A DNA stretch of 64,000 nucleotides, taken from contig NZ_PVEN01000004.1 in NCBI RefSeq assembly GCF_002973525.1, forward strand, positions 310,001 through 374,000. The letters run 5' to 3'. The translations under genes were made by a program, and so were the position numbers. The stretch comes from Paraburkholderia sp. BL21I4N1 (GTDB lineage Bacteria; Pseudomonadota; Gammaproteobacteria; Burkholderiales; Burkholderiaceae). The notes under the pieces are model-generated. The model made no database searches. It worked only from the letters and a program-made list of their open reading frames with translations, and was not told where the DNA came from. The first letter of the stretch is position 1; each line of letters starts with the position of its first letter. Below, one piece after another: positions 37,474 to 45,920 of the stretch.

Positions 37474-39071
37474 GCGTGCGCCCCTCCGCGATAGTCGTGC
37501 AGCAAATCGCACGCCGCGATGCGCGCGGTCAGCGCGCGCAACTCGTGTTCGAGCGCACGGTCTTCGTCGACGAACGGCGACGCCGCGCTCACCCTGTCGA
37601 TAAATCTTTGCAGCGGCGCCGGCACCGGCGTCGCGCTGTCGAGCCTCAGGCGCAGGCGCGCGGCCTGCACTGTCGCGAGCGTATGCGCGGCGGCCACCTG
37701 TTCGGTCAATTCCAGCACGCGCAAACAATCGCGCGCGGCGATCGTGCCCATACTGACCTTGTCCTGATTGTGGGCCTCGGTGGAGCGTGAAAACACGCTC
37801 GCGGGCATCGTGTTCTTCAACGCCTCGGCCGTCCATGCGGACGACGAAATCTGCACCGCCTTGAAGCCGTGATTGATCGCCACCCGCGCGGGCGCCGCGC
37901 CCGACAGATTGCGCGGCAAGCCGTTGTTGAAGTTCACGTCGACCAGCAACGCGAGCTGCCGGTCCATCAGATCGGCGAGATTGGCCACCGCCACTTTCAG
38001 CGAGTCCATCGCGAACGCGATATGGCCGCCGTAGAAGTTGCCGCCGTGCAGCACGCGTCCGTTGTCGGGGTCGATCAGCGGGTTGTCGTTCGCGCTGTTC
38101 AACTCGTTCTCCACGTCGCGACGCACCCACGTCAGCGCGTCGCGCGCCACGCCGATCACGTGCGGCGCGCAGCGAATCGAATAGCGATCCTGCAGCCGAT
38201 GCCCCGGCGTATCGTCGCGCCCGCTCAGATCGTCGCGAATCCACGCTGCGGCTTCGGCCTGACCGGCGTGCGGTTTCACTTCGAACAGCATCGCGTCGAA
38301 GTGCGCGGCGCGGCCGTCGAGCGCCACCGTGCAGAGCGCGGTGAGACGCGCGGTGAGGCGCGTCAGGTGATCGGCGCGCGCAAACGCGAGACAGGCGAGA
38401 CCCGTCATCACCGCCGTGCCGTTCATCAGCGCGAGGCCTTCTTTCGGCGCGAGCGTGAGCGGCGCATGACCGAGTTCTTGCCAGACGTCGCGCACGTCGC
38501 GCAACTGCCCGGCGAACATCACGTCGCGTTCGCCCGCCAATGCGGCGGCCACGTACGACAGCGGCGTCAGATCGCCGCTCGCGCCGACCGACCCTTCCGA
38601 CGGAATGCGTGGCAGCACGCGATGATTGACCAGATCGGCAAGCCGCTCGAGCAACACCGGACGCACGCCGGAAAAACCATAAGCGAGCGAGTTCAACCGC
38701 GCGGCGATCACCGCTAGGGTTTGCGCGTCGTCGAGATACTGGCCCATGCCGCAGCCGTGATAACGCGTCAGTTGCAGCGGCAACGCTTCGACCAGCTCCA
38801 TCGGCACGTCGACCACGCAGGCGTCGCCGTAACCGGTGTTGACGCCGTAGACAGTGGCGCCCGCTTCCAGATGGCGGCGCAAGAAATCCGCGCCGCGCTG
38901 AATACGCGCGCGCCACGCCGGATCGGCGCTCAGTGCGATCGGCGCACGCTGATGGGCAATCGCGACGACCTCTTCGATCGTCAGCTTGCGGCCGCCGACC
39001 ACGACGGCATTGGCGTGTGCGTTCACCTGCGCGTCGGCAACCGACGCATCGATCAGATCATGTTCGGCCAT
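37470..39071 (-). CDS. Aromatic amino acid ammonia-lyase (histidine/tyrosine ammonia-lyase family)
   Basis: A 533-residue MIO-dependent lyase. The Ala164-Ser165-Gly166 triad that forms the MIO cofactor is in GSVGASGDLTPLSY, and the catalytic Tyr75 is in TVYGVNTGYGD. His105 in LTRYHGCGMG lies, within one residue, at the same offsets from Tyr and MIO as the tyrosine-selective His89 of Rhodobacter TAL. This suggests deamination of tyrosine to 4-coumarate, which would be the aryl starter for the polyene. Histidine cannot be excluded. No hutU, hutI or hutG gene is nearby, which argues against histidine catabolism. The start overlaps the preceding gene's end by 14 bases. Confidence 0.87.
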   Translation of the reverse strand: MAEHDLIDASVADAQVNAHANAVVVGGRKLTIEEVVAIAHQRAPIALSADPAWRARIQRGADFLRRHLEAGATVYGVNTGYGDACVVDVPMELVEALPLQLTRYHGCGMGQYLDDAQTLAVIAARLNSLAYGFSGVRPVLLERLADLVNHRVLPRIPSEGSVGASGDLTPLSYVAAALAGERDVMFAGQLRDVRDVWQELGHAPLTLAPKEGLALMNGTAVMTGLACLAFARADHLTRLTARLTALCTVALDGRAAHFDAMLFEVKPHAGQAEAAAWIRDDLSGRDDTPGHRLQDRYSIRCAPHVIGVARDALTWVRRDVENELNSANDNPLIDPDNGRVLHGGNFYGGHIAFAMDSLKVAVANLADLMDRQLALLVDVNFNNGLPRNLSGAAPARVAINHGFKAVQISSSAWTAEALKNTMPASVFSRSTEAHNQDKVSMGTIAARDCLRVLELTEQVAAAHTLATVQAARLRLRLDSATPVPAPLQRFIDRVSAASPFVDEDRALEHELRALTARIAACDLLHDYRGGAHA

Positions 39072-40809
39072 TCGCGCCTCGCTTGGGGCTGGCCCAGAAA
39101 TCGAAGAAGTTGAACCATTGATAAGGAGCCTTGCGGCAATAGTGTTCGAGCCGCACGGCGTAACGTTGCGCCCATGCCGCGAGATGCTGCGCGCGTTCGC
39201 GGCGCGGCAACTCGATGCGCTCGGCGAACGGCTCGAAATACAGACGGTAACCGTCCTGTTCTTTCAGACAGAAAAACAGATAAACCGGGCAGCCCAGCGC
39301 GTGGGCGAGTACATACGGGCCTTGCGCGAACGGCGCGGTCGAGCCGAGAAATTGCGCCTCGGTCGTGCGGCCCGTTTCGTGCGCGGGCACGCGATCCCCG
39401 ACGATCACCAGCAACTCGCCGTTATCCACGCGCTCCTGCATCAGCATCGCGGTCTCGGGACCGAAGTCGCGCACTTCCAGCAGATGGCGCGCGAACTCGC
39501 TATTGGCCGATGCCAGCACGCTGTTGAAGCGGCGCGCGTGCTCGGTATAGACGACTGCGGTGACCTTCGCATAGGCGCCCTGCGCGGCGAGCGCGCGGGT
39601 CATTTCCAGATTGCCGAGATGCGCGCCGATCACGAGTGCGCCCTTGCCGCTCGCGGTCAGCGCGTGGAAGGCGGCGGGATCTTCGAATTTGACGTCGGCG
39701 TTATTGACGCGGCCAGACCATGCCCCGAGCTTGTCGAAGCCCGACTGCGCGAACGCCAGCATGTGCCGGTAAGCGGAGAGCCAGCCGGGACGCGGCGTAT
39801 CGCCATGTGGGGCGCCTTGGCCGAGGTGCCTGAAGTAGTTGCTCGATGCTTCGCGCGCGGCGCGGCCCGTCAGCAGAAAATACGCGACGATCGGATGCAG
39901 CCACAGTGCGGTGAAACGGCGGCCGAACAGCTTGCAACTGAGCGCGAGCAGGGACATGCCGAGGTGGCTGCCGCGTTCGGCGATGCGCCACCAGTCTTGC
40001 TGGGTTTTGCCGTGCCCGTCGATTGAAGCGCCTGGCGCGCTTGCCGCATCGGCGAGTACAGCGCGGCGCGGCATCAGTTTGTGTGCGAGCAGCATCGGCA
40101 GACGCCACAGCATGCCGAACACGAGCCGCGTGTGACTGCGACTGATGCGCACGTTGTCCCATAGCACGTCGAAATGCGACACGCCGTCGATGGCATACGT
40201 GACGCGCGTCGGAATGGAGCGGAACGCCGCGCGCCGCCAGTAGAGACGCACGAGGATTTCGATGTCGAAGTCCATGCGCGTTGGCAACTGCACGCGGTCC
40301 ATCAACTCGCAGGCGAGCGCCAGCGGATATAAACGGAAACCGCACATCGAATCGCGAATGGTCAGCGACAGCGTTTCGATCCACACCCACACGTGGGTCA
40401 GATAACGGCCATAAAGGCGCGCTTTCGGCACGCTCTCGTCGTAGACCGGCCGACCGAGAATCACCGCGCCGGGCTCGGCTTGCGCGGCTTCGATGAAACG
40501 CGGCACGTCGGTGGCGTCGTGCTGGCCGTCGGCGTCGATCTGCAACGCGTGCGTGAAGCCCGCGCGAGATGCGGCGCGCAGCCCCGCCATCACCGCCGCG
40601 CCCTTGCCGCCGTTGACCGGCAAGCGCAGCAGCGTCAGTCGACCGGCGTACTGCTGCGCGAGCGCGGCGAGCACCTGCTGGGTCGGCGCGTCGCTACCAT
40701 CGTCGACGACGAACAGCGGCAGGTCATGCACCGCGAGATGAGCGACGGTCGCGTCGATCGCGTCTTTATGGTTGTAGATCGGAATGACGATGCACGCGGC
40801 GAACTTCAT
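39058..40809 (-). CDS. Glycosyltransferase family 2 / LpxL-like acyltransferase fusion (ApeJ-like)
   Basis: A 583-residue bifunctional protein. Residues ~1-245 form a GT2 glycosyltransferase (CIVIPIYNHKDAI, FVVDDGSDAPTQ, and the DxD-type IDADGQHDATD). The last ~300 residues are an LpxL/HtrB-like lysophospholipid acyltransferase with the HxxxxE motif in GAHLGNLEM. This fusion is a hallmark of aryl polyene clusters and is thought to build the lipid anchor to which the polyene is attached. The ATG at 40809 overlaps the stop of the ligase gene (TGATG). Confidence 0.92.
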   Translation of the reverse strand: MKFAACIVIPIYNHKDAIDATVAHLAVHDLPLFVVDDGSDAPTQQVLAALAQQYAGRLTLLRLPVNGGKGAAVMAGLRAASRAGFTHALQIDADGQHDATDVPRFIEAAQAEPGAVILGRPVYDESVPKARLYGRYLTHVWVWIETLSLTIRDSMCGFRLYPLALACELMDRVQLPTRMDFDIEILVRLYWRRAAFRSIPTRVTYAIDGVSHFDVLWDNVRISRSHTRLVFGMLWRLPMLLAHKLMPRRAVLADAASAPGASIDGHGKTQQDWWRIAERGSHLGMSLLALSCKLFGRRFTALWLHPIVAYFLLTGRAAREASSNYFRHLGQGAPHGDTPRPGWLSAYRHMLAFAQSGFDKLGAWSGRVNNADVKFEDPAAFHALTASGKGALVIGAHLGNLEMTRALAAQGAYAKVTAVVYTEHARRFNSVLASANSEFARHLLEVRDFGPETAMLMQERVDNGELLVIVGDRVPAHETGRTTEAQFLGSTAPFAQGPYVLAHALGCPVYLFFCLKEQDGYRLYFEPFAERIELPRRERAQHLAAWAQRYAVRLEHYCRKAPYQWFNFFDFWASPKRGANGRT

Positions 40810-42506
40810 CACGCGTGCTCCCGGTAGACGATCACGCCGGACGCGCATTCACGGCCGCTCAGTTTGTAGACGAACTGTACGCGCCGACGCGCGGCGTCGT
40901 GGGCCAGCGTGAGTTTAAGTACCGCGCCCGGCGCCACCGGCGCCATGAACTTCAAACGGTCGACCGATGCAATCGCGCGCACGGCCGGCACATGATCGGC
41001 GGCGAGGCGAATCGCCCAGTCGACCTGCACGACGCCGGGAAGAATCGGCAGCCCAGGAAAATGGCCGGCGAAATGCACGAGCGTGGGCGGCACGCGCAGA
41101 TCGTAGTGCAGCGTCTCGCCGCTACGCGCCTCGGCGAGCACTTCCATGCCTTCGCTGCGTGGCTCGAATGCGGCGGCGAGCGCCGCGGCCGGCAGCTTGC
41201 CGCGTGCGTCGAACGGCAGCGTCGCGCGAAACCGCCAGTGGCGCGGCAGCACGACGACATCGACATAGTCGGCGAGATACCGGCGCAGCGCCCTGGCGAG
41301 CGCCACACGGCCCTCGTCGCGCAACGCCTCGCTGCCCGCTTCGGTCAACGCCACCACGGCGCCGACGCGCTCGCGCGTGGCGCCTTCCAGCGGCACCAAC
41401 GCCGCTTGCACGACATACGGATGCCGCGCGAGCCGCGCTTCCAGTTCCGGCAGCGATACGCGCTTGCCATCCAGCTTCAGCACGCGATCCAGCCGCCCTT
41501 GCAGACGGAAACGGCCGTCGGCGTCGAGCGCGATCTGGTCGTCGGTGCGATGCCAGCCGCGATGGTCGAGATGCGGCGAGCGCACGTTCAGCGCGCCGTC
41601 TTCGTCGCGACGCACTTCGATACCGGCTACCGGCTGCCACGCGTCCGTCTGATCCTGGCGCCGCCACGCAATGCCGCCGGTCTCCGTGCTGCCGTAGATT
41701 TCGAGCGGCGCGGCGCCATAGGCCGCGGCGTATTCCCGCGCGGCGTCCAGCGCAAGCGGACCGCCCGACGAGAAAAACGCGCGCGGCGCCGGCGTCAAGG
41801 CGGCAAAGCCGGGCAGCGCGGGCCAGCGCGACAGTTGCGCGGGCGTCGACACCACGACGGTCGCGCCGCCCTGATCGATCTGCTGTTGCAGATGCAACGG
41901 TTCGAGGCTGATCGCGCGGTCGAACGCGCGGCCTGCCGCAAGTGGCCACAACACGCGAAACAGCAAACCGTAGATATGATGATGCGGCACGCTCGCGAGC
42001 ATCGTGGCGTCGCCGACGAGCGTGCCCCACTGGCGTTCGAGCGTGTGTACTTCGGCGTTGAATTGCGCGAGCGTTTTGCGGATCGGTTTGGGGGTGCCGC
42101 TGCTGCCAGAGGTATAGAGCGTGAGCGGGGCTTGCGGGTCGATGCGGTAGGCGGTGCCGTCGATCTCGCCGTTATCACCCGCAGCGAACCGCGGCAGATC
42201 CGCATCCGTGAGCACCGCATCGTAAGCATCGGCCAGATCGGCGAGATACCCGGGCGTCGCATTCGCCGGAATCACCGGCTCTTTTCCGCACGCGAACAAC
42301 GCAAACAGCGCGCAGGCAAAATCAAACGGATCGTCGATACACAGCGCGTAGCGTTGCGCGTCGCGCGCGCGCAGCAGCGCGATCCAGCCCGCCACGCGCG
42401 CGCGAAACGCGGCGCGATCGAGCACCACGCCGCCATCGCGGCATACCGGCGTTTTCAACCCGGCGGCCTCGACAGCCGCCGACAACACATCATGCAACGC
42501 AATCAT
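40809..42506 (-). CDS. Acyl-ACP ligase fused to a FabA/FabZ-like dehydratase (ApeH-ApeI fusion)
   Basis: A 565-residue protein. Residues ~1-440 are an AMP-binding ligase (LTLYTSGSSGTPKPIRKT, EIYGSTETGGIAWR, and the GRLDRVLKLDGKRVSLPELE hinge) that activates an aryl acid and loads it on ACP. Residues ~451-565 form a hotdog dehydratase with the catalytic His in HFAGHFPGLPILPGVVQ (H482). In E. coli-type clusters these are separate genes, apeH and apeI, as I recall; here one polypeptide holds both. The start is set by ATGA overlap with the upstream gene. Confidence 0.92.
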   Translation of the reverse strand: MIALHDVLSAAVEAAGLKTPVCRDGGVVLDRAAFRARVAGWIALLRARDAQRYALCIDDPFDFACALFALFACGKEPVIPANATPGYLADLADAYDAVLTDADLPRFAAGDNGEIDGTAYRIDPQAPLTLYTSGSSGTPKPIRKTLAQFNAEVHTLERQWGTLVGDATMLASVPHHHIYGLLFRVLWPLAAGRAFDRAISLEPLHLQQQIDQGGATVVVSTPAQLSRWPALPGFAALTPAPRAFFSSGGPLALDAAREYAAAYGAAPLEIYGSTETGGIAWRRQDQTDAWQPVAGIEVRRDEDGALNVRSPHLDHRGWHRTDDQIALDADGRFRLQGRLDRVLKLDGKRVSLPELEARLARHPYVVQAALVPLEGATRERVGAVVALTEAGSEALRDEGRVALARALRRYLADYVDVVVLPRHWRFRATLPFDARGKLPAAALAAAFEPRSEGMEVLAEARSGETLHYDLRVPPTLVHFAGHFPGLPILPGVVQVDWAIRLAADHVPAVRAIASVDRLKFMAPVAPGAVLKLTLAHDAARRRVQFVYKLSGRECASGVIVYREHA

Positions 42507-43207
42507 GCCGCCTCCGAACGCGCGGCTCGCGGCAGCACCACCAGATAGCGCCAGACGATCTCGGCCACCAGCAGCACGCCGATCAACCCATATGCGATCG
42601 CGCCGTTATACAGCGACCAGCTCGCGCGACTCCAGTACAGCGCCGTGTACGCGGAAAACGCGCCGTTCAGCGCAAAGAACCCGCACCACACCTGAGTGAC
42701 GCGCCACGTATGACGCACCGCGCGCGGCGGCAGATCCGGATTGCCGAGCCGCGCGAATTTTTCGATCATCGACGGCCCGCGCACGAGCGTCGCGCCGAAC
42801 GCGATCAACAGCCCCAGATTGACGAGCGACGGATAAAGACGCAACAGCAGTTCGCTATTGGTCAACACGATCGCCGCCGACGCGCCGCTCAGCAAGCCGA
42901 CCACGGTCCAGTCGATCGACGAGAGCCGCCGCAGCGACGTCGCGACCGGACCGCTGCCCGCCCAACGCTGCAACCACAGAATCGCGAACAGCATGCAGCC
43001 GACGTAGCGCGGCGTATCCCAGCGCCACGCGCACAGAATCAGCGCGGGATAGGCGAGCTTCAACAGCACCTGCACGACGGCTTTAGTCCAGCTACGCCCC
43101 ACGTTCCGCGAGGCCGGAACGGTCCCGGCAGTCCCGGCGGCCGTGACGCGAGCGTCGGCGTCGGGCTGATCCGCCGCCGCTTGCCTACGCGAGCGCGCGA
43201 CGAACAT
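42503..43207 (-). CDS. Membrane protein of aryl polyene cluster (COG4648, ApeG-like)
   Basis: A 234-residue protein with five to six hydrophobic segments after a ~40-residue charged N-terminus. The segments VLLKLAYPALILCAWRW, RLYPSLVNLGLLIAFGATLVRGPSMIEKFARL and WCGFFALNGAFSAYTALY match the COG4648 integral membrane proteins found in nearly all aryl polyene clusters. The function is unknown. It is overlapped on both sides with the ACP and ligase genes. Confidence 0.85.
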   Translation of the reverse strand: MFVARSRRQAAADQPDADARVTAAGTAGTVPASRNVGRSWTKAVVQVLLKLAYPALILCAWRWDTPRYVGCMLFAILWLQRWAGSGPVATSLRRLSSIDWTVVGLLSGASAAIVLTNSELLLRLYPSLVNLGLLIAFGATLVRGPSMIEKFARLGNPDLPPRAVRHTWRVTQVWCGFFALNGAFSAYTALYWSRASWSLYNGAIAYGLIGVLLVAEIVWRYLVVLPRAARSEAA

Positions 43208-43458
43208 CAGCCTTGTGCCGCCAGCAGGGATTCGACCGCACCGATCACATCGCCGACCGTGCGCACCGACTTGAACTCCTCCGGCTTAATGCGGCGGCCG
43301 GTCATTTCCTGCAGCTTGATCGCCAGGTCGACAGCGTCGATGCTGTCGAGATCGAGCTCTTCGAACAGATTGGCCTCGGGCGTCACGCGCTCCGGCTCGA
43401 TCGCGAAGTTCTCTTTGAAAATGGCGCGGATGCGCTCAAGAATCTCAGCCTCGGACAC
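43207..43458 (-). CDS. Acyl carrier protein (aryl polyene)
   Basis: An 83-residue ACP. The phosphopantetheine Ser is in ELDLDSIDAVDLAIKL. It is one of two consecutive carriers in the operon, three bases after the other, and would hold the growing polyene. Its stop overlaps the start of the membrane protein gene. Confidence 0.93.
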   Translation of the reverse strand: MSEAEILERIRAIFKENFAIEPERVTPEANLFEELDLDSIDAVDLAIKLQEMTGRRIKPEEFKSVRTVGDVIGAVESLLAAQG

Positions 43459-43461
43459 GAT

Positions 43462-43761
43462 TTATTCCCCTTTTCTGGTGGTTTCATTCACAGCGTCCGC
43501 CGCTTCGCGCTGGCTCGCGACGAGCGCGGCCAGTGTGCTGATCGAACGGAAGTGTTCGCGCGTGCGTTCGTCGTTCGCTGCGATGGTCAGTTGGTATTGT
43601 TTGCGCAGCACGATGCCGATTTCGAGCGCATCGATCGAGTCGAGACCGATGCCGTCGGTATCGAACAACGGGGCGTCGTCGTCGATATCGGCGGGGCTCA
43701 GGTCTTCCAGATCGAGAGCCTCGATCAGAAGCTGTTTAATTTCCAGTTTTAAAGAATCCAT
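43462..43761 (-). CDS. Acyl carrier protein (aryl polyene), second copy
   Basis: A 99-residue ACP, longer than typical, with the phosphopantetheine Ser in IGLDSIDALEIGIVL. The C-terminal ~15 residues are an extension. Its start lies inside the end of the acyltransferase gene (26-base overlap). Two ACPs per cluster are usual for aryl polyenes (ApeE and ApeF). Confidence 0.92.
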   Translation of the reverse strand: MDSLKLEIKQLLIEALDLEDLSPADIDDDAPLFDTDGIGLDSIDALEIGIVLRKQYQLTIAANDERTREHFRSISTLAALVASQREAADAVNETTRKGE

Positions 43762-44530
43762 AATCGAACAGGTGCTGAGTAATGTGTGCTTCGATGGCGC
43801 TCGTCACGCTGCGCGCCGCAAGGGCCGGTGTCGCGTCGTGCGCCGCGAGCTGCTCGACGTCGAGCGGCTCGAGAACGTTCACGCGCATCCGGAATGCGCG
43901 CGCCGGCACGTCGTACCAGCGCATCTGCTTGGTGAAAGCGGGCGGATCGCAGTCCATCAGCACCGGCACGATCGGCGCGCCGACCTTCAGGGCCATGTGC
44001 GCGAAACCGCGCGAAAACGCATGCAGGCGGTTCGGCGCCGGACTGCGCGTGCCTTCCGGGAAAATGATCATCGTGTAGCCGGCCGCCAGTTGCCGCGCGC
44101 CGGCCTCGACCAGTGCCGAGGGATCGGCGTTGCTGACGTATTCCGCCGAACGCACGATGCCCCAGAAACACGGGTTGCTCCAGTGCGCGTTTTTCACCAC
44201 GCAACAGGCGTGCGGTGTGAGCGACAACAGCACCATCACGTCGAGATAAGTGGGGTGATTCGCGACCACGATCGCCGGGCCGCCCGCGCGCAACGCCGCG
44301 ACGTTCGACACGTCGAGCTCCATCACGCCGATGCGCTGCAGCGCCGCGACCAGCGCGCGAAAAAACCAGTGGATCACGCTCGTCACCGCGAATTGGCGGG
44401 ACGCACGATGCGGCCACAGCCATGCAAGCGGAAACACCAGCACCGAAAACAGGGTGCCGCACACGCCGAACACCACGAAGGCCATGCCCGTCGCACAGAG
44501 ACGCCAGCCGTAATCAAGCCGCGAGGTCAT
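43736..44530 (-). CDS. 1-acyl-sn-glycerol-3-phosphate acyltransferase family protein (ApeD-like)
   Basis: A 264-residue membrane-associated PlsC-type acyltransferase. It has an N-terminal hydrophobic segment (FVVFGVCGTLFSVLVFPLAWLW), the catalytic HxxxxD in VANHPTYLDVM and the substrate motif FPEGTRS. It may transfer the aryl polyene acyl chain to the lipid anchor. The ATG at 44530 overlaps the chain-length-factor gene by 17 bases; the longer open frame lies inside that gene. Confidence 0.88.
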   Translation of the reverse strand: MTSRLDYGWRLCATGMAFVVFGVCGTLFSVLVFPLAWLWPHRASRQFAVTSVIHWFFRALVAALQRIGVMELDVSNVAALRAGGPAIVVANHPTYLDVMVLLSLTPHACCVVKNAHWSNPCFWGIVRSAEYVSNADPSALVEAGARQLAAGYTMIIFPEGTRSPAPNRLHAFSRGFAHMALKVGAPIVPVLMDCDPPAFTKQMRWYDVPARAFRMRVNVLEPLDVEQLAAHDATPALAARSVTSAIEAHITQHLFDYGFFKTGN

Positions 44531-45278
44531 GCCAGCTCCAGTGCCAGGTGGCGTCGGCGTGATGCCAGGCGCCCGGGTTGCCGGTTTCCAGACAGTGCAG
44601 CAAGGCCTGGCTTTGCGTCGCGAAACGGGTCTCGGCGGCAGTCTGGTTTGCGTCGACTGCCAGACTGTCTGCGCGGTCTGGCGCGTGTGCGTTGTCAGGC
44701 GCATTAGCCCTACCCACGCCCTCACCGCCGGACAACCGGCACGTCAGTCGTCCTGTTGCCGTGTCGTCGTCCAGCAGAATCGCCAGCGCGCCGCCCGGCA
44801 CTTCGTCTTCGATCGTGCCGTAGGCCGGATCGGCAGGTTCGTCGGCATACACCAGCAGCACCGGCGCGCCAGGCTGCGCCGCATATTGCGCGTGCGCTTC
44901 CAGCAGCGCGTAGCCGAGCGTTTCGGCGCCGGCCGAAATCGCGCTGGCGGCGGAACGATCGCCGCGCGCGATGCCGAACACGCCGGTCATGGCATTGAGC
45001 ACCGACAGGCTGAATGCGGTCGGCGACACCGGCTCGCCCGCACTGATGGCGCGCAGGATGTCGGTGGTACGGCGCAGTTCGCCGTGACGCGACGCGAACA
45101 CGACCCGCGCCGGCTCCTGCGCAACGCACTCGTGCGCAACCTTCAGCGCGACTCGCGACAGAGTGCTGAGACGACGCCGTACGATCGGCTCGATAAAGCC
45201 GATGTCGGGTGCGGCAGATGCGGCAGCAGGCCAGCTAGACCAGCGAGCGACCGGAATGGTCCAGTGCAGATCGGGCAT
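44514..45278 (-). CDS. Beta-ketoacyl synthase-like chain length factor (ApeC-like)
   Basis: A 254-residue protein matching the short KS N-terminal-like family that pairs with a ketosynthase in aryl polyene clusters. Conserved stretches are VFASRHGELRRTTDILRAI, PTAFSLSVLNAMTGVFGIARGD and SAGAETLGYALLEA. The position of the catalytic Cys in true KS enzymes is not Cys (region AISAGAETLG), so it should act as a chain length factor without condensation activity. The start is uncertain: ATG 45278 suits the family N-terminus, GTG 45341 is an alternative, and neither has a strong ribosome binding site. First gene of the operon. Confidence 0.85.
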   Translation of the reverse strand: MPDLHWTIPVARWSSWPAAASAAPDIGFIEPIVRRRLSTLSRVALKVAHECVAQEPARVVFASRHGELRRTTDILRAISAGEPVSPTAFSLSVLNAMTGVFGIARGDRSAASAISAGAETLGYALLEAHAQYAAQPGAPVLLVYADEPADPAYGTIEDEVPGGALAILLDDDTATGRLTCRLSGGEGVGRANAPDNAHAPDRADSLAVDANQTAAETRFATQSQALLHCLETGNPGAWHHADATWHWSWHDLAA

Positions 45279-45920
45279 ATCGGTGTTCGCGCGTTGATGC
45301 GAGGAGAGGCTGAAGCGCCTGACGGAATACGCAGCCGTCACAGCGTGCGGGCGCCGCGCGGACCGGCAATCTCCAGCCGGGAGTCAATCCAGATCCAGTC
45401 TTCTTATATAGGGTTCAGCAAATTAACGGCACCAAGCCCCATTTATTTAGGCACCGTTGACAATTAGTGTGACAAATTGCCCCGAGCCCCCGTATGGTCG
45501 CCGAATCATACTGAATATTGTGGATTAAATCAGCCACAAAAGACGTATCCATCTGTATCCGTATCGCCTGCACGACGGATCGTCAAATGCGCCTCAAGCC
45601 GCTCCGGCGGCACTTTCCCGCGCGACGCTTCGCCCGCATGCCCTGCCCCCACCGGGCTCGGCCGTCGGTAGCGATGCGCGCGACGATATCCTTACGCCCC
45701 AATACTTTCATTTAACTTTCTTAATATCTGTTTCATTTGGCGAATTTTCGAACTTCAGGCGGCACCCCGCCTTAAAGCGCAAGACGCGCGAAGCGAAGTT
45801 CACGTGCGGTAAAAACGAAACGGCCCGGCAGGTGATGCCTGCCGGGCCGTTTCGTTTTTTCCATCTGGATTGCCGCAGTGCGTCATCCCGCGCACGCCTC
45901 CCGGCGCGCCCGCTTATCAA
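45279..45920. other. Upstream region of the aryl polyene operon
   Basis: This ~640-bp gap is AT-rich for the window around 45400-45740 and must contain the operon promoter on the minus strand. A direct repeat TTGTCA-N6-TTGTCA (minus strand, 45475 to 45458) is followed 10 bases later by a TAAATA-like -10, which is a possible but unproven promoter. No credible gene was found here; the hairpin at 45811-45860 belongs to the next gene. Confidence 0.45.
45811..45860. terminator. Rho-independent terminator of the DUF4136 lipoprotein gene
   Basis: AAAACGAAACGGCCCGGCAGG pairs with the complementary arm ending in GCCGTTTCGTTTTTT, a ~20-bp nearly perfect stem. It lies 60 bp after the lipoprotein stop on the minus strand. 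Confidence 0.9.

Noticed and set aside
37470..39071. Histidine utilisation (hutH) reading of the ammonia-lyase
   Set aside because: It is embedded by overlapping start/stop codons in the pigment operon and no other hut gene is present; kept only as an alternative substrate.
45708..45920. A 70-codon minus-strand open frame between the pigment operon and the lipoprotein gene
   Set aside because: It runs straight through the strong terminator hairpin at 45811-45860 and has no ribosome binding site.
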